From Rossellomorea pakistanensis (GTDB lineage Bacteria; Bacillota; Bacilli; Bacillales; Bacillaceae_B): a DNA stretch of 64,000 nucleotides. The stretch lies in contig NZ_JAFBDZ010000005.1 in NCBI RefSeq assembly GCF_016908495.1, forward strand, positions 1 through 64,000, in the 5' to 3' direction. Position numbers and translations under genes: made by a program. Under the pieces are notes generated by a model that saw only the letters and a program-made list of their open reading frames with translations, was not told the DNA's origin and searched no databases. Below, piece by piece: positions 8,555 through 21,425 of this stretch. The first letter of the stretch is position 1. Every line of letters starts with the position of its first letter.

Positions 8555-9237
8555 AATTCGCTGTAATCGTATTTCCAGGATCAAACTGTGATATTGATAT
8601 GTACCATGCGATTAAGGATGAACTGGGTGAAGAAGTTGAATACGTTTGGCACGATGCTGATAATCTAGAAGAGTTTGATGGAATTCTTCTACCAGGCGGA
8701 TTCTCATATGGAGATTATTTGAGATCAGGAGCGATTGCTCAATTTTCTAACGTGATGTCAGAGGTTGTTAAAGCAGCAGAACAAGGAAAGCCAGTACTTG
8801 GAGTTTGTAACGGATTTCAGATTTTACTAGAAGTAGGTTTACTTCCAGGTGCAATGAGAAGAAACGAGTCATTGTCCTTTATATGTGAAACAGTGCCTCT
8901 AAAGGTTGAGAACAATAAAACATTGTTTACGAGTCAATATGAAAAAGATGAAGTCATTCAAATCCCTATCGCTCACGGTGAAGGAAACTACTACTGTGAC
9001 GAAGAAACATTAAAAGGTTTACAAGAGAACGGTCAAATCGTCTTCACTTATAGTGGGAAAAACCCTAACGGAAGTGTAAGCGATATTGCAGGAATCATGA
9101 ATACTAAAGGAAATGTACTTGGAATGATGCCTCACCCTGAGCGTGCAATGGAAGATTTACTCGGTAGTTCAGATGGGAAAAAATTATTCCAGTCGATTGT
9201 GAAGAATTGGAGGGAATCACATGTCGTTAATGCTTGA
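8551..9237 (+). CDS. purQ: Phosphoribosylformylglycinamidine synthase, PurQ glutaminase subunit
   Basis: The 228-residue class I glutamine amidotransferase supplies ammonia to PurL. The nucleophile is the cysteine in [13 protein letters not shown], and the catalytic His-x-Glu lies in [11 protein letters not shown]. The N-terminal [16 protein letters not shown] is typical of the short Gram-positive PurQ. It overlaps purS by 4 bases and purL by 17 bases. Confidence 0.97.
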   Translation: MKFAVIVFPGSNCDIDMYHAIKDELGEEVEYVWHDADNLEEFDGILLPGGFSYGDYLRSGAIAQFSNVMSEVVKAAEQGKPVLGVCNGFQILLEVGLLPGAMRRNESLSFICETVPLKVENNKTLFTSQYEKDEVIQIPIAHGEGNYYCDEETLKGLQENGQIVFTYSGKNPNGSVSDIAGIMNTKGNVLGMMPHPERAMEDLLGSSDGKKLFQSIVKNWRESHVVNA

Positions 9238-11455
9238 ACCAAATACAACTCAGATCAAAGAAGAGAAATTGTATCAGCAAATGGGATTGACGGATGAAGA
9301 ATTTGCGACGGTTGAAAAAATTCTTGGAAGAACTCCGAACTATACAGAAACAGGATTATTTTCTGTAATGTGGTCAGAACACTGCAGTTATAAAAACTCT
9401 AAGCCGGTTCTGAAAAAGTTCCCGATTACAGGTGAGAAGGTTCTGCAAGGACCAGGTGAAGGTGCAGGAATTGTCGATATCGGCGATGAGCAAGCAGTAG
9501 TATTCAAAATTGAAAGTCATAATCACCCATCTGCTATCGAGCCTTACCAAGGTGCAGCGACAGGTGTTGGAGGCATTATCAGAGATGTATTCTCGATGGG
9601 AGCAAGACCGATTGCACTCCTTAACTCATTACGTTTTGGAGAGCTAGAGACTGAACGCGTAAAGTATCTATTTAAAGAAGTAGTAGCAGGGATTGCTGGC
9701 TATGGGAACTGTATCGGAATTCCAACAGTCGGAGGCGAAGTCCAGTTTGATGCTTCTTATGAAGGAAATCCACTAGTAAATGCTATGTGTGTCGGACTTA
9801 TTGATCACAAGGATATTAAGAAAGGTCAAGCACATGGCGTTGGAAATACTGTAATGTATGTAGGAGCGAAAACGGGTCGTGATGGCATTCACGGAGCGAC
9901 TTTTGCATCGGAAGAGCTTGGAGAAGATTCAGATGAGAAGCGCCCAGCAGTTCAGGTTGGAGATCCGTTTATGGAGAAGCTGCTAATCGAAGCGTGTCTT
10001 GAACTTATTCAATCAGATGCTCTTGTAGGAATTCAAGATATGGGGGCAGCAGGACTTACAAGTTCTTCAGCTGAAATGGCAAGTAAAGCCGGTTCAGGAA
10101 TTGAAATGAATCTTGATCTAGTACCGCAGCGTGAAATAGGAATGACGGCATATGAAATGATGCTGTCTGAATCACAAGAAAGAATGCTGATTGTCGTTAA
10201 GAAAGGCAGAGAGCAAGAAATTGTTGATTTATTCTCTAAATACGATCTTGATGCTGTAGCGATTGGACATGTAACAGATGATAAAAACCTTCGCCTTCTT
10301 CATAACGGTGAAGTAGTGGCAGATGTACCAGTTGATTCACTTGCTGAAGATGCTCCTGTTTATCATAAGCCATCTAGAGAGCCTGAATACTTTAAGAAGT
10401 TCCAACAAACGGAAATTAATCTTCCTGAAGTGAAGGATTATAAAGAAACTCTCTTACGTTTACTTCAACAACCAACGATTGCAAGTAAAGAGTGGGTTTA
10501 TCGACAGTATGATCATCAGGTTCGCACAAGTACAGTTGTATCACCTGGATCAGATGCGGCGGTTGTTCGTGTCAGAGGTACAAGAAAAGCATTGGCGATG
10601 ACAACAGATTGTAACTCACGTTATTTATATTTAGATCCTGAAGTTGGCGGACGCATCGCCGTTGCAGAAGCGGCAAGAAACATCGTTTGTTCGGGTGCAC
10701 AGCCACTTGCGATTACAGATTGCTTAAACTTCGGTAATCCTGAAAAACCAGAAATCTTCTGGCAAATTGAAAAAGCGGTAGACGGTATGAGTGATGCTTG
10801 TCGTCAACTATCAACACCAGTTATTGGGGGAAATGTTTCGTTGTATAACGAATCAAAAGGAACAGCGGTTTACCCTACACCTGTTGTTGGAATGGTTGGG
10901 TTGATTGAAGACTTAGACCATATTACAACACAAGCCTTCAAAGCTGCAGGCGATCTCATCTATGTCATTGGTGAATCCAAAGGGGAATTCGGTGGAAGTG
11001 AGCTTCAAAAAATGTTAATGGGAGACATTTTTGGAACATCTCCAAGTATAGATTTAACAGTCGAGTTAGACAGACAGAAATCATTATTAACAGCGATTCA
11101 AAAAGGACTTGTAGCTTCTGCTCATGATTTAGCAGAAGGAGGATTAACTGTAGCACTTGCTGAGTCCACTTTTGGAACAAAAGAGCTTGGAGCGGCTGTA
11201 CAGCTATCAGGTGAAAACTTGGTGGCAGAAATGTTCGATGAAACACAATCACGCTTTATTGTCTCTGTAAAACCAGAGAATAAAGAAAGCTTTGAAGCGA
11301 TCATGCAGGATGCACGTCATATTGGTTATGTAACTTCAGATTCTAAGCTGACGATAACAGATCAAAACGAAGAAGTTCTTTTAACAACAGATACGAATCA
11401 ACTAGAATCAGCGTGGAAAGGAGCTATCCCATGCTTGCTGAAATCAAAGGCTTAA
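9221..11455 (+). CDS. purL: Phosphoribosylformylglycinamidine synthase, PurL subunit
   Basis: The 744-residue small-type PurL is the catalytic subunit that converts FGAR to FGAM with ATP and PurQ-derived ammonia. Length and the tandem AIRS-like domains fit. [16 protein letters not shown] near the N-terminus, [20 protein letters not shown], and the second-half [15 protein letters not shown] and [10 protein letters not shown] are family motifs. The start has GGAGGGAAT 6-8 bases upstream. The 3' end overlaps purF. Confidence 0.97.
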   Translation: MSLMLEPNTTQIKEEKLYQQMGLTDEEFATVEKILGRTPNYTETGLFSVMWSEHCSYKNSKPVLKKFPITGEKVLQGPGEGAGIVDIGDEQAVVFKIESHNHPSAIEPYQGAATGVGGIIRDVFSMGARPIALLNSLRFGELETERVKYLFKEVVAGIAGYGNCIGIPTVGGEVQFDASYEGNPLVNAMCVGLIDHKDIKKGQAHGVGNTVMYVGAKTGRDGIHGATFASEELGEDSDEKRPAVQVGDPFMEKLLIEACLELIQSDALVGIQDMGAAGLTSSSAEMASKAGSGIEMNLDLVPQREIGMTAYEMMLSESQERMLIVVKKGREQEIVDLFSKYDLDAVAIGHVTDDKNLRLLHNGEVVADVPVDSLAEDAPVYHKPSREPEYFKKFQQTEINLPEVKDYKETLLRLLQQPTIASKEWVYRQYDHQVRTSTVVSPGSDAAVVRVRGTRKALAMTTDCNSRYLYLDPEVGGRIAVAEAARNIVCSGAQPLAITDCLNFGNPEKPEIFWQIEKAVDGMSDACRQLSTPVIGGNVSLYNESKGTAVYPTPVVGMVGLIEDLDHITTQAFKAAGDLIYVIGESKGEFGGSELQKMLMGDIFGTSPSIDLTVELDRQKSLLTAIQKGLVASAHDLAEGGLTVALAESTFGTKELGAAVQLSGENLVAEMFDETQSRFIVSVKPENKESFEAIMQDARHIGYVTSDSKLTITDQNEEVLLTTDTNQLESAWKGAIPCLLKSKA

Positions 11456-12852
11456 ACGAAGAGTGTGGAGTTTTTGGAATATGGGGACATCCAGATGCTG
11501 CACAAATTACGTATTATGGTCTTCACAGTTTGCAGCATAGAGGTCAAGAAGGAACGGGTATTGTTGTAACAGATGGGGATAACTTAAAGGGATTAAAGGG
11601 AGAAGGTCTAGTAACGGAGGTTTTTCAAGAAGGGTCATTGGATCCTTTACAGGGGAATGGCGCTATTGGTCATGTACGGTATGCAACAGCTGGAGGCGGA
11701 GGGTATGACAATGTTCAGCCTCTCCTCTTCCACTCTCAAAGTGGGGGTCTTGCACTTGCCCATAACGGGAATTTAGTCAATGCGAACGCGTTAAAGCACC
11801 AGCTTGAACAACAAGGAAGCATCTTTCAAACTAGTTCAGATACAGAGGTTCTTGCCCATCTTATTAAACGAAGTGGTTATACTTCATTCAAGGATCGAGT
11901 GAAGAATGCACTGACAATGTTAAAAGGGGCCTATGCCTTTTTAATCATGACTGAGACGGAAATGATGATTGCCCTAGATCCTAATGGGCTTAGACCACTT
12001 TCTATCGGAAAGCTTGGAGACGCCTATTGCGTGGCTTCTGAAACATGTGCGTTTGATATTATCGGAGCGGAATTTGTTCGTGATGTTGAGCCGGGTGAAT
12101 TGATCATGATCTCTGATGAAGGATTAAAGTCTGAACGCTTTACGGTGTCTAGCGGATGTTCCATGTGCACAATGGAATATGTCTATTTCTCTCGTCCAGA
12201 CAGCAACATCCAAGGCATCAATGTTCATTCTGCGAGAAAAAGAATGGGTGTTCAGCTTGCAAAAGAAGCTCCAATTGAAGCGGATGTCGTAACAGGTGTA
12301 CCAGATTCAAGTATTTCTAGTGCGATTGGGTATGCAGAGGCTTCTGGTATTCCATATGAGCTCGGATTAATTAAAAACCGTTATGTGGGACGTACGTTTA
12401 TTCAACCTTCTCAAGAACTAAGAGAACAAGGGGTTAAAATGAAGCTCTCACCTGTAAGAGGTGTAGTGGAAGGTAAACGAGTTGTGATGGTAGATGATTC
12501 GATTGTGAGAGGAACAACGAGTAGACGTATCGTATCCATGCTAAAAGCGGCGGGGGCGAAAGAGGTTCATGTTTGTATCAGTTCACCTCCTATTAAGAAC
12601 CCATGCTTTTATGGAATCGACACGTCAACACATGAAGAGCTTATCGCTTCTTCCCACTCAGTAGAAGAGATGAGAGAAATCATCGGGGCGGACTCCTTGA
12701 CCTTTTTAAGTGTAGAAGGAACTCTTGAAGCTGTTGGACGCAAAGATCCATCGGAAAACCGCGGACAGTGTTTAGCATGCTTTACAGGGAAATATCCGAC
12801 AGAGATTTATCCAGATACGTTACATCCTTATGAAAAAGAGCTCGTACGTTAA
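11431..12852 (+). CDS. purF: Amidophosphoribosyltransferase
   Basis: The first enzyme of the pathway, making phosphoribosylamine from PRPP and glutamine. The 473-residue protein begins [16 protein letters not shown], so an 11-residue propeptide precedes the N-terminal catalytic cysteine, as in the B. subtilis enzyme. Cysteines in [14 protein letters not shown] and GQCLACF could ligate the regulatory [4Fe-4S] cluster. The PRPP loop [16 protein letters not shown] is intact. The ATG at 11431 has AAAGGAG upstream; the frame extended to 11413 is not used. It overlaps the purL end by 25 bases. Confidence 0.97.
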   Translation: MLAEIKGLNEECGVFGIWGHPDAAQITYYGLHSLQHRGQEGTGIVVTDGDNLKGLKGEGLVTEVFQEGSLDPLQGNGAIGHVRYATAGGGGYDNVQPLLFHSQSGGLALAHNGNLVNANALKHQLEQQGSIFQTSSDTEVLAHLIKRSGYTSFKDRVKNALTMLKGAYAFLIMTETEMMIALDPNGLRPLSIGKLGDAYCVASETCAFDIIGAEFVRDVEPGELIMISDEGLKSERFTVSSGCSMCTMEYVYFSRPDSNIQGINVHSARKRMGVQLAKEAPIEADVVTGVPDSSISSAIGYAEASGIPYELGLIKNRYVGRTFIQPSQELREQGVKMKLSPVRGVVEGKRVVMVDDSIVRGTTSRRIVSMLKAAGAKEVHVCISSPPIKNPCFYGIDTSTHEELIASSHSVEEMREIIGADSLTFLSVEGTLEAVGRKDPSENRGQCLACFTGKYPTEIYPDTLHPYEKELVR

Positions 12853-12864
12853 GGGGGATTTACA

Positions 12865-13899
12865 ATGGCAAATGCCTATCGTCAAGCAGGCGTTGATATA
12901 GAAGCGGGATATGAATCCGTCAATAGAATGAAGAAGCATGTCGAACGAACAGGTCGCCTTGGGGTGCTTGGTCCATTTGGCAGCTTTGGGGGAATGTTTG
13001 ATTTATCGGCTTTGAACCTTAAAGAACCAGTTCTTGTTTCTGGGACAGATGGTGTTGGAACAAAGCTAAAGCTTGCCTTTATGATGGATCAGCATGATTC
13101 AATCGGAATTGATTGTGTTGCAATGTGTGTCAATGACATCGTGGCACAGGGAGCCGAGCCCCTTTATTTCCTTGATTATATCGCATGTGGAAAAGCTGTT
13201 CCTGAGAAAATGGAAAGCATTGTGAAGGGAATTGCGGATGGCTGTGTCGATTCTGGCTGCAGTTTAATTGGCGGAGAAACAGCAGAAATGCCTGGAATGT
13301 ATGATGAAGAAGAGTATGACCTTGCTGGATTTGTTGTTGGTGCGGTTGAAAAGAAGGATATCATTACAGGAGACAAAATTACTGCAGGAAATAAGTTAAT
13401 TGGGCTCCCTTCTAGTGGTATACACAGTAATGGTTACTCTTTAGTAAGAAAAGTATTTTTTGAAAAGAATGATTTTGAATTAGATTCTGTTTTACCAGAA
13501 GTTGGTACTACTGTTGGAGAAGCTTTACTTACTCCAACAAGAATCTATGTGAAGCAAGTATTGTCTGTGTTAAAAAAGCACTCCATAAATGGAATGGCCC
13601 ATATTACAGGTGGAGGTTTTATTGAGAACATTCCAAGAATGCTCCCTGAAGGGCTTGGTGCAAAGATTTCGCTTGGAAGCTGGCCGGTTTTACCAATCTT
13701 TCATGTTCTTCAGCAAAAGGGTGAAATTCCTTGGGAGGAAATGTTTAACATTTTCAATAACGGAATTGGAATGGTCTTAGCCGTCAACGAAAACGAGGCA
13801 GACGCTATTATAGGACTTTTAAAAGAATTGGGAGAAGAAGCCTATATCATTGGTGACGTTATAAATGAAGAGGGAGTACATTTTGAAGGCAGTCTTTAG
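12865..13899 (+). CDS. purM: Phosphoribosylformylglycinamidine cyclo-ligase (AIR synthetase)
   Basis: The 344-residue AIRS-superfamily enzyme closes the imidazole ring of AIR from FGAM and [34 protein letters not shown] and [18 protein letters not shown] are family motifs. It starts 12 bases after purF with AAGGGGGAT and is followed by purN after 18 bases. Confidence 0.97.
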   Translation: MANAYRQAGVDIEAGYESVNRMKKHVERTGRLGVLGPFGSFGGMFDLSALNLKEPVLVSGTDGVGTKLKLAFMMDQHDSIGIDCVAMCVNDIVAQGAEPLYFLDYIACGKAVPEKMESIVKGIADGCVDSGCSLIGGETAEMPGMYDEEEYDLAGFVVGAVEKKDIITGDKITAGNKLIGLPSSGIHSNGYSLVRKVFFEKNDFELDSVLPEVGTTVGEALLTPTRIYVKQVLSVLKKHSINGMAHITGGGFIENIPRMLPEGLGAKISLGSWPVLPIFHVLQQKGEIPWEEMFNIFNNGIGMVLAVNENEADAIIGLLKELGEEAYIIGDVINEEGVHFEGSL

Positions 13900-13917
13900 A
13901 AAGGGACGGAGGAAAAT

Positions 13918-14490
13918 ATGAAACGAATAGCCATTTTTTCATCTGGAAGCGGAAGTAACTTTCAAGCCCTTATCGATGCTACTCAAAAAGGTAGTCTTCA
14001 AGCGACTGTTGAGCTTCTTGTCTGTGATCAGCCTGATGCGTTTGTTATTCAGAGAGCACAAGCGGCAGGAATCCCTACTTTTGTTTTTCGGGCTAAGGAT
14101 TACAACTCCAAAATGGAATTTGAGACAGAGATCATCGCTCAACTAGAGAAAAGGGGAATAGAGTTTATCGTCTTAGCTGGATATATGAGACTGATCGGTC
14201 CTACTTTACTACAGCCATTCTCAAAAAGAATCGTGAATATTCACCCCTCTCTTCTCCCTGCTTTTCCTGGTAAGGATGCCATTGGTCAAGCCTTGGAATA
14301 CGGTGTGAGAATAACAGGTGTAACCGTTCACTATGTCGATGAGGGAATGGACACAGGTCCAATTATTGCTCAGGCTCCAGTAGAGGTTTACCCAAATGAA
14401 ACAAAGCAATCACTTCAAGAGAAAATTCATGTGGTGGAGCATCAGCTTTATGCAGAAACATTAAACCACCTCTTTATAACAGAATTCTAG
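13918..14490 (+). CDS. purN: Phosphoribosylglycinamide formyltransferase
   Basis: The 190-residue folate-dependent enzyme formylates GAR using 10-formyl-THF. It has the N-terminal IFSSGSGSNFQALIDA, the active-site NIHPSLLPAFPGKDAI with Asn-His, and the conserved Asp in DEGMDTGPII. The start has GGAGGAAAAT upstream. It is in line with the operon. Confidence 0.97.
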   Translation: MKRIAIFSSGSGSNFQALIDATQKGSLQATVELLVCDQPDAFVIQRAQAAGIPTFVFRAKDYNSKMEFETEIIAQLEKRGIEFIVLAGYMRLIGPTLLQPFSKRIVNIHPSLLPAFPGKDAIGQALEYGVRITGVTVHYVDEGMDTGPIIAQAPVEVYPNETKQSLQEKIHVVEHQLYAETLNHLFITEF

Positions 14491-14507
14491 TTTAGGAGGA
14501 AGACGGA

Positions 14508-16043
14508 ATGAAAAAGAGAGCTCTCATCAGTGTATCAGACAAAAGTGGTGTAGTTGAATTTGCACGAGCGCTAGAAGAAATCGGATATGAAATCCTATCC
14601 ACTGGTGGAACGAAAAACGTTCTCCATGAAAACGGAATTAACGTCATTGGCGTAGACGATATTACAGGATTTCCAGAGATTTTAGAAGGAAGAGTCAAAA
14701 CCCTGCACCCTTCCATTCATGGCGGACTACTTGCCAAACATGATAATGAGGCCCATAAGGCTCAATTAGAGGAACAAAATATTACTCCTATCGATCTCGT
14801 TTGTGTCAATTTATATCCGTTCCAACAGACGATTGCTAAGCCGAATGTTACGGTAGAAGAAGCGATCGAGAATATTGATATCGGCGGACCGACAATGCTT
14901 CGTGCGGCTGCAAAAAATCATCAATATGTAACAGTGGTTGTCGATGCATTAGATTATGACGGTGTCTTAACTCAGTTAAAAGAAGCTGGAGAAGTTTCCA
15001 TAGAGAATCGTCGTAAATTAGCGGCTAAGGTTTTCCGTCATACAGCTGCATACGATGCCCATATTGCTGAATATGTAACAGAAGTATCTGGTGAAGAAGA
15101 ACCGGAAAGAATGACGTTCACTTATGAGTTAAAACAAACATTGCGCTATGGTGAAAACCCTCATCAAAAAGCGGCCTTCTATCGTCAGCCTCTTGGCTCT
15201 GAGTTTTCCATAAGCATGGCGCGTCAGCTTCATGGAAAAGAATTATCGTACAACAATATCAATGATGCCAATGCAGCATTACAAATTGTAAAGGAATTCT
15301 CTGAACCCGCTGCTGTTGCTGTGAAGCATATGAATCCATGTGGTGTTGGTGTCGGTGAAACGATTGAAGCTGCTTTTCAAAAAGCTTATGAAGCAGATTC
15401 TACTTCCATCTTTGGCGGGATTGTTGCCCTAAACCGAGTGGTTGATAAAGAAACGGCAAACATGCTTCATGAAATCTTTTTAGAAATTATTATTGCTCCT
15501 GCTTTTACAGAAGAAGCACTGGAGATCTTAACGAGTAAAAAGAATATCCGTTTATTAACGATTCCTTTTGAATCGGCAAAGAAAACAGAGAAGAAGCTTA
15601 CAAGTGTTGAAGGTGGACTTCTTGTTCAAGAAGATGACGTGTTCACACTTGATAATGCGGATGTTCGTGTCGCAACAAAACGCGAACCAACGGAAGAAGA
15701 ATGGGCGGCCATGAAGCTTGGCTGGAAAGTGGTTAAGCACGTGAAGTCCAATGCTATTGTGTTAACAAATAAAGAAATGACGATTGGTGTAGGTGCTGGG
15801 CAAATGAATCGTGTCGGAGCGGCGAAGATTGCCTTGGAGCAGGCTGGTGAAAAAGCAGTAGGATCTGCCATGGCTTCTGACGCATTCTTCCCTATGGATG
15901 ATACCGTAGAAGCAGCGGCAAAGGCTGGAGTAACCGCAATTATTCAACCAGGTGGCTCAATCCGTGATGAAGATTCCATTAAAAAAGCGGATGAGTATGG
16001 AATTACTATGGTTCTTACAGGTGTAAGACATTTTAAACATTAA
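14508..16043 (+). CDS. purH: AICAR formyltransferase / IMP cyclohydrolase
   Basis: The 511-residue bifunctional enzyme carries out the last two steps to IMP. The N-terminal cyclohydrolase domain (MGS-like fold) runs to about residue 200 and includes EILSTGGTK and [15 protein letters not shown]. The transformylase domain includes [25 protein letters not shown] and [24 protein letters not shown] precedes the start. A weak inverted repeat lies between it and purD (16048-16085) around the purD ribosome binding site. Confidence 0.97.
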   Translation: MKKRALISVSDKSGVVEFARALEEIGYEILSTGGTKNVLHENGINVIGVDDITGFPEILEGRVKTLHPSIHGGLLAKHDNEAHKAQLEEQNITPIDLVCVNLYPFQQTIAKPNVTVEEAIENIDIGGPTMLRAAAKNHQYVTVVVDALDYDGVLTQLKEAGEVSIENRRKLAAKVFRHTAAYDAHIAEYVTEVSGEEEPERMTFTYELKQTLRYGENPHQKAAFYRQPLGSEFSISMARQLHGKELSYNNINDANAALQIVKEFSEPAAVAVKHMNPCGVGVGETIEAAFQKAYEADSTSIFGGIVALNRVVDKETANMLHEIFLEIIIAPAFTEEALEILTSKKNIRLLTIPFESAKKTEKKLTSVEGGLLVQEDDVFTLDNADVRVATKREPTEEEWAAMKLGWKVVKHVKSNAIVLTNKEMTIGVGAGQMNRVGAAKIALEQAGEKAVGSAMASDAFFPMDDTVEAAAKAGVTAIIQPGGSIRDEDSIKKADEYGITMVLTGVRHFKH

Positions 16044-16063
16044 TAATAAGGGCTGTCTCATGA

Positions 16064-17456
<1,393 letters not shown>

Positions 17457-17489
17457 ATTTTTATCAACTCCTAGTTATTGAAAATGGGG

Positions 17490-17523
17490 ACTGTCCCAAA
17501 AAAGGGCTTGTTTTTGGGACAGC
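17490..17523. terminator. Bidirectional hairpin between purD and the DUF2892 gene
   Basis: CTGTCCCAAAAA and TTTTTGGGACAG pair perfectly over 12 bases with an 8-base loop. It lies between the purD/small-membrane-gene ends and the convergent DUF2892 gene, so it can terminate transcription from both sides. A related but degenerate palindrome is at 55508-55577. Confidence 0.75.
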
Positions 17524-17533
17524 CTTATTAAAT

Positions 17534-17977
17534 TTAGGATGGGTTGTAAGGAAGGTCTCCCTGATCATTGGATTGATTTTTATTGTGGTCCGGAAGACTT
17601 TGATCGATCATATTCTCGATGTTTTCCATATGTTGTTCATCACTTGTGGAGATATCAGGTTTTTTTACTGTTTTATTTGTGAAATCATTGGACGTGTTGC
17701 TGCCATTATTTTGTTTTTTCCCCTTAAACATCGTCCCTAAATTGAGCATATTTTTTAAGTCTGGAGAAGAACCCTGCCCTTTTTCAAATAATTCCGTAAT
17801 AGGGCAATACTTTAAGATTCCTTCACCTACTTTCATAGCTCCAACCAAAGCCATCAGTAAGTAAGAATCTCTCCATGGTTTTCTTACCAATTTAGCTGTC
17901 GACCACGAAAGGACTGTCAACCCTATTGTAATGCGGATTAACGCATTGATTATTCCAATATTAGATGTACCTTTCAT
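17534..17977 (-). CDS. DUF2892 (YgaP-type) membrane protein
   Basis: The 147-residue protein has an N-terminal part matching DUF2892: NIGIINALIRITIGLTVLSW forms the first helix, a second hydrophobic stretch follows (about 40-50), and then ILKYCPITELF. The cysteine-containing CPI element is typical of YgaP-like membrane domains. The C-terminal 70 residues are polar, low-complexity and probably disordered. AAGGAGG lies 8 bases before the ATG. It stands alone and reads toward purD. The role is unknown. Confidence 0.75.
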   Translation of the reverse strand: MKGTSNIGIINALIRITIGLTVLSWSTAKLVRKPWRDSYLLMALVGAMKVGEGILKYCPITELFEKGQGSSPDLKNMLNLGTMFKGKKQNNGSNTSNDFTNKTVKKPDISTSDEQHMENIENMIDQSLPDHNKNQSNDQGDLPYNPS

Positions 17978-18098
17978 CGTGTTTCCTCCTTACAAAAAAT
18001 TTACATAATGTTTGTAAAACTTTAATGCGCTAAATAGTAAAATATGTTAACATAGATAAACAATAAAAAAACATATTTTTTCTAGAGGAGTGTCCGTA

Positions 18099-19838
18099 TT
18101 GGAACAACGCTATCGCTGGAAAAACAAACAGTTACGCGAACACGTAGAAGTATTAAACGGCAAATTATCACCTACGATGGTGTTAAAAAACGCAAACTAT
18201 TTACATTCCATTTTTAAAAAATGGGTGACCGGACATATTTGGATTTACGAGGATCGCATTGTCTATGTGGGTGAAAAGCTTCCAAAGTCTTTAGGTTCTT
18301 GTGAAATCGTCGACTGTAGTGACTACTATTTGGTTCCAGGTTATATTGAACCCCACGTCCACCCGTTTCAGCTTTATAATCCCCATTCGTTTGCAGAATA
18401 TGCATCTCAAACAGGAACAACAACATTTATCAATGATAACCTGATGTTGTTTTTAGAATTAAGAAAAAAGAAAGCGTTTTCTTTATTGGAAAGCTTAAGA
18501 AAATTGCCTGTTACGATGTACTGGTGGACACGGTTTGATTCGCAGACAGAGATGCAAGATGAGGAAGTAACGTTTTCCCATGGGGAAGTAAAGTCATGGC
18601 TTGAGCACGATGCTGTCGTACAAGGCGGAGAACTTACAGCATGGCCAAAATTGCTCGAGGGTGACGATATGCTGCTTCATTGGATTCAGGAAGCAAAGCG
18701 TTTGAATAAGGTCATTGAAGGGCATCTTCCTGGTGCATCTGAAAAAACACTAGCAAAACTGAATCTACTCGGAATTGATGGAGACCACGAGGCCATGACG
18801 GGTGAGGATGTCTACAAGAGACTTTTACAAGGGTTGACAACGACATTGAGACATTCGTCGATCCGTCCTGACTTGCCGCAATTGATTAAAGGAATTCAGG
18901 AGCAGGGAATCGATCAATTTGATTTAATGATGTACACGACGGATGGATCGACACCAGAGTTTTATGAAGAGGGTGTACTGGACCGGCTGATATCAATAGC
19001 GATCGAAGAGGGAATACCATTAATTGATGCTTATCTAATGGCAAGTTATAATGTAGCACGTTACTATAACATGACGGATTTGCATGGAGTCATTGCTACT
19101 GGACGTATTGCAAACATTAACTTTTTAAGGGAAAAGGACCAACCTACACCGGTTTCCGTTATTTCAAAAGGGAAATGGTTAAAGAAAGAAGAAGCCGCGA
19201 CAGCGTTTCCTGCTCAACCTGATTGGAGTAAGTTTGGAATGCCTTCATTAGATTTGAAATGGGACCTTACAATGGACGATCTTCAGTTCTCCATGCCTTT
19301 TGGGATTGAAATGGTCAATGATGTGATTACAAAGCCTTACTCTGTGAATATAGATGCTTCAGGTGATGAGTTACAGGAAGGATATGACGAGAATTTCTTA
19401 ATGCTTGCGGATAAGCATGGGAAGTGGAGAATCAGTACGATGTTGAAGGGGGTTTCAACAGAAGTACAAGGTTTTGCGTCATCTTTTTCAAATACTGGCG
19501 ATATAATTGTGATAGGAAAGAGTAAACAAGAAATGCTGCACGCGTTTAACCGAATGAAAGAACTTGGAGGAGGAATTGTTCTTAGTGAGAACGAGCAAGT
19601 CCTTCATGAAATCGAACTTCCTGTCGCAGGTCTTATGTCCAATAAAGATATGAAGGCTGTTATTCAAGAAGAAAAACAATTGAAAAAATTACTTTTCGAA
19701 AGAGGATATCAATTTAATGATCCTATCTATACGTTATTATTTTTACAGTCGACCCATTTACCGTATATACGGATTACTCAGCAAGGAATGTATGACGTAA
19801 TGAAGAAAACGGTACTCTTTCCGTCAATAATGCGTTAA
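18099..19838 (+). CDS. yerA: Adenine deaminase-like amidohydrolase YerA
   Basis: The 579-residue (from the TTG at 18099) protein of the amidohydrolase superfamily closely resembles B. subtilis YerA. VPGYIEPHVHPFQLYNP supplies the HxH metal ligands, IEGHLPGAS another histidine, and GDHEAMTGEDV a further conserved block. In true adenine deaminases an Asp-Asp pair occurs near the catalytic site; here the corresponding segment reads YTTDGSTPEF, so only one Asp remains and the substrate may differ. GAGGAG sits 8 bases before the TTG; the in-frame GTG at 18090 falls in that site. It heads the yerA-yerB-yerC series and may act in purine salvage. Confidence 0.88.
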   Translation: MEQRYRWKNKQLREHVEVLNGKLSPTMVLKNANYLHSIFKKWVTGHIWIYEDRIVYVGEKLPKSLGSCEIVDCSDYYLVPGYIEPHVHPFQLYNPHSFAEYASQTGTTTFINDNLMLFLELRKKKAFSLLESLRKLPVTMYWWTRFDSQTEMQDEEVTFSHGEVKSWLEHDAVVQGGELTAWPKLLEGDDMLLHWIQEAKRLNKVIEGHLPGASEKTLAKLNLLGIDGDHEAMTGEDVYKRLLQGLTTTLRHSSIRPDLPQLIKGIQEQGIDQFDLMMYTTDGSTPEFYEEGVLDRLISIAIEEGIPLIDAYLMASYNVARYYNMTDLHGVIATGRIANINFLREKDQPTPVSVISKGKWLKKEEAATAFPAQPDWSKFGMPSLDLKWDLTMDDLQFSMPFGIEMVNDVITKPYSVNIDASGDELQEGYDENFLMLADKHGKWRISTMLKGVSTEVQGFASSFSNTGDIIVIGKSKQEMLHAFNRMKELGGGIVLSENEQVLHEIELPVAGLMSNKDMKAVIQEEKQLKKLLFERGYQFNDPIYTLLFLQSTHLPYIRITQQGMYDVMKKTVLFPSIMR

Positions 19839-19885
19839 AATGGTAAAGTGAAGAAGGGATTCTTAAATAGGGGTGTTTGGATTAC

Positions 19886-20923
19886 ATGTTAAAAAAAGCT
19901 GTGATGCTTTCTCTAGTTGCTTTTACCTTGATAGGCTGCGGAAAAGAAGAAAAAGCGGAACCAACGAAAGATGTAACAGCACCGGTTACTGAAGAGGAAA
20001 AAGAAAATGAAGTGGAAAATGCACATCCATTCCCTTTAACTGGAATGGAAGCGGAAGAAGCGGCAACATCACGTTCTGTGGCTGTTGTGGTCAATAACCA
20101 TCCTAAGGCACGACCACAGTCTGGGCTTCATAAAGCTGATATTGTTTATGAATTATTAGCTGAAGGCGATGTCACAAGGTTCTTAGCTATCTTTCAAAGT
20201 GAAATGCCCAAAATGGTAGGACCCGTACGTAGTGCACGCGATTATTATGTTGATCTTGCCAAAGGATATAACAGCTTGTTTATTGCCCATGGCTATAGTC
20301 CTGAAGCCAAAGAAATGTTAACGTCCGGAACCATCGATCATCTAAATGGAATGCAATACGATGGAACACTATTTAAACGAGCTGATTTCCGAAAACCGCC
20401 ACATAATTCCTATATTAGTTCAGATGCGATAGTAAAAGGCGCTGATAAGAATGGTTATGATATGGACACACCGCCAGCATCATTGACCTTTAGTGAAGAT
20501 GGGCGATCAATGGATGGCGAGGAAGTGTCGTCTATAATGGTATCCTATGACAATAATCCATCATTCAATGTTATTTATGAGTATAATAAAGATAAGGACA
20601 AATACGAACGATTTTCAGCCGATAAAAAAACCGTCGATTATGACTCAAAGACACCCGTAAAGTTAGATAATGTTTTGATCATAGAAACACCTCACAAGGT
20701 AATTGATAACTCAGGGAGAAGAGAAATTGATTTACTGTCAGGTGGAAACGCCTATTTATTACAAAAGGGCAAGCTTATAGAAGTCGAATGGAAAAATGAC
20801 GATGGAAAGCTGCTTCCATATTTAGACGGTGAACAGGTACCGCTTGTACCTGGGAAAACATGGATTAATATCATTCCGAGCAACCCTGGTTTAGAAGGTT
20901 CAATATCAAAGGAAATTCAATAA
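19886..20923 (+). CDS. yerB: Lipoprotein YerB, DUF3048
   Basis: The 345-residue protein starts with ATG at 19886. It has a lipoprotein signal with lipobox LIGC at about residue 19, followed by an acidic linker rich in Glu and Lys. The two DUF3048 regions follow: VVVNNHPKARPQSGLHKADI and GPVRSARDYYVDLAKGYNS in the first, and LPYLDGEQVPLVPGKTWINI at the end. It should be anchored on the outer face of the membrane. Its biochemical role is not known. It lies between yerA and yerC as in B. subtilis. Confidence 0.9.
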   Translation: MLKKAVMLSLVAFTLIGCGKEEKAEPTKDVTAPVTEEEKENEVENAHPFPLTGMEAEEAATSRSVAVVVNNHPKARPQSGLHKADIVYELLAEGDVTRFLAIFQSEMPKMVGPVRSARDYYVDLAKGYNSLFIAHGYSPEAKEMLTSGTIDHLNGMQYDGTLFKRADFRKPPHNSYISSDAIVKGADKNGYDMDTPPASLTFSEDGRSMDGEEVSSIMVSYDNNPSFNVIYEYNKDKDKYERFSADKKTVDYDSKTPVKLDNVLIIETPHKVIDNSGRREIDLLSGGNAYLLQKGKLIEVEWKNDDGKLLPYLDGEQVPLVPGKTWINIIPSNPGLEGSISKEIQ

Positions 20924-20952
20924 TAGATCTGATTTAAAAAGGAGTAGACATT

Positions 20953-21261
20953 ATGCAAATTGATAAACTGAGAGGGAAAGAGCTGGATCAGCTATTTAAA
21001 GCGGTCTTGTCTTTAAAAGACTTAGAAGAATGCTATCGATTCTTCGATGATTTATGTACCATCAATGAAATTCAATCATTAGCTCAACGTTTAGAAGTTG
21101 CTCGTATGCTTCAAGAAGGGAAAACCTATCATAAAATTGAAACAGAAACAGGTGCAAGTACTGCAACGATTTCCAGAGTAAAACGCTGCCTGAACTACGG
21201 AAATGACACCTATCAACTAGTACTAGATCGAGTGGATCAAAAAAAGGCAGAAAACAAATAA
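20953..21261 (+). CDS. yerC: TrpR-like transcriptional regulator YerC
   Basis: The 102-residue protein belongs to the TrpR/YerC/YecD superfamily. The helical DNA-binding segment is QSLAQRLEVARMLQEGKTYH followed by the recognition helix GASTATISRVKRCLNYG. AAAAGGAG precedes the ATG. A terminator follows 10 bases after the stop. Targets are not known from the sequence. Confidence 0.9.
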   Translation: MQIDKLRGKELDQLFKAVLSLKDLEECYRFFDDLCTINEIQSLAQRLEVARMLQEGKTYHKIETETGASTATISRVKRCLNYGNDTYQLVLDRVDQKKAENK

Positions 21262-21271
21262 CCCACTAACC

Positions 21272-21295
21272 AACCGCGTCCCTAACGCGGTTTTT
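21272..21295 (+). terminator. Terminator after yerC
   Basis: ACCGCGT / ACGCGGT with a 4-base loop is followed by five T, 10 bases after the yerC stop. Confidence 0.88.
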
Positions 21296-21300
21296 CTTAT

Positions 21301-21350
21301 GCACCGCGTTAAAGCAGCGCGGGACGGTTCTCGAGTACGGTAGCGCGGTG
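21301..21350. repeat. Single copy of the 39-bp GGGACGGTTCTCGA repeat family
   Basis: CCGCGTTAAAGCAGCGCGGG followed by ACGGTTCTCGAGTACGGTAG matches the repeat unit tandemly arrayed at 38813-39020 and, inverted, at 40427-40541. It lies directly behind the yerC terminator. Confidence 0.85.
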
Positions 21351-21425
21351 AAGGATATTTGATGCCTTAAGTTGTTAATTTAAGCTTTTAGTTCATTTTC
21401 ACTTTTTTAGTATAAGGTTAATGAG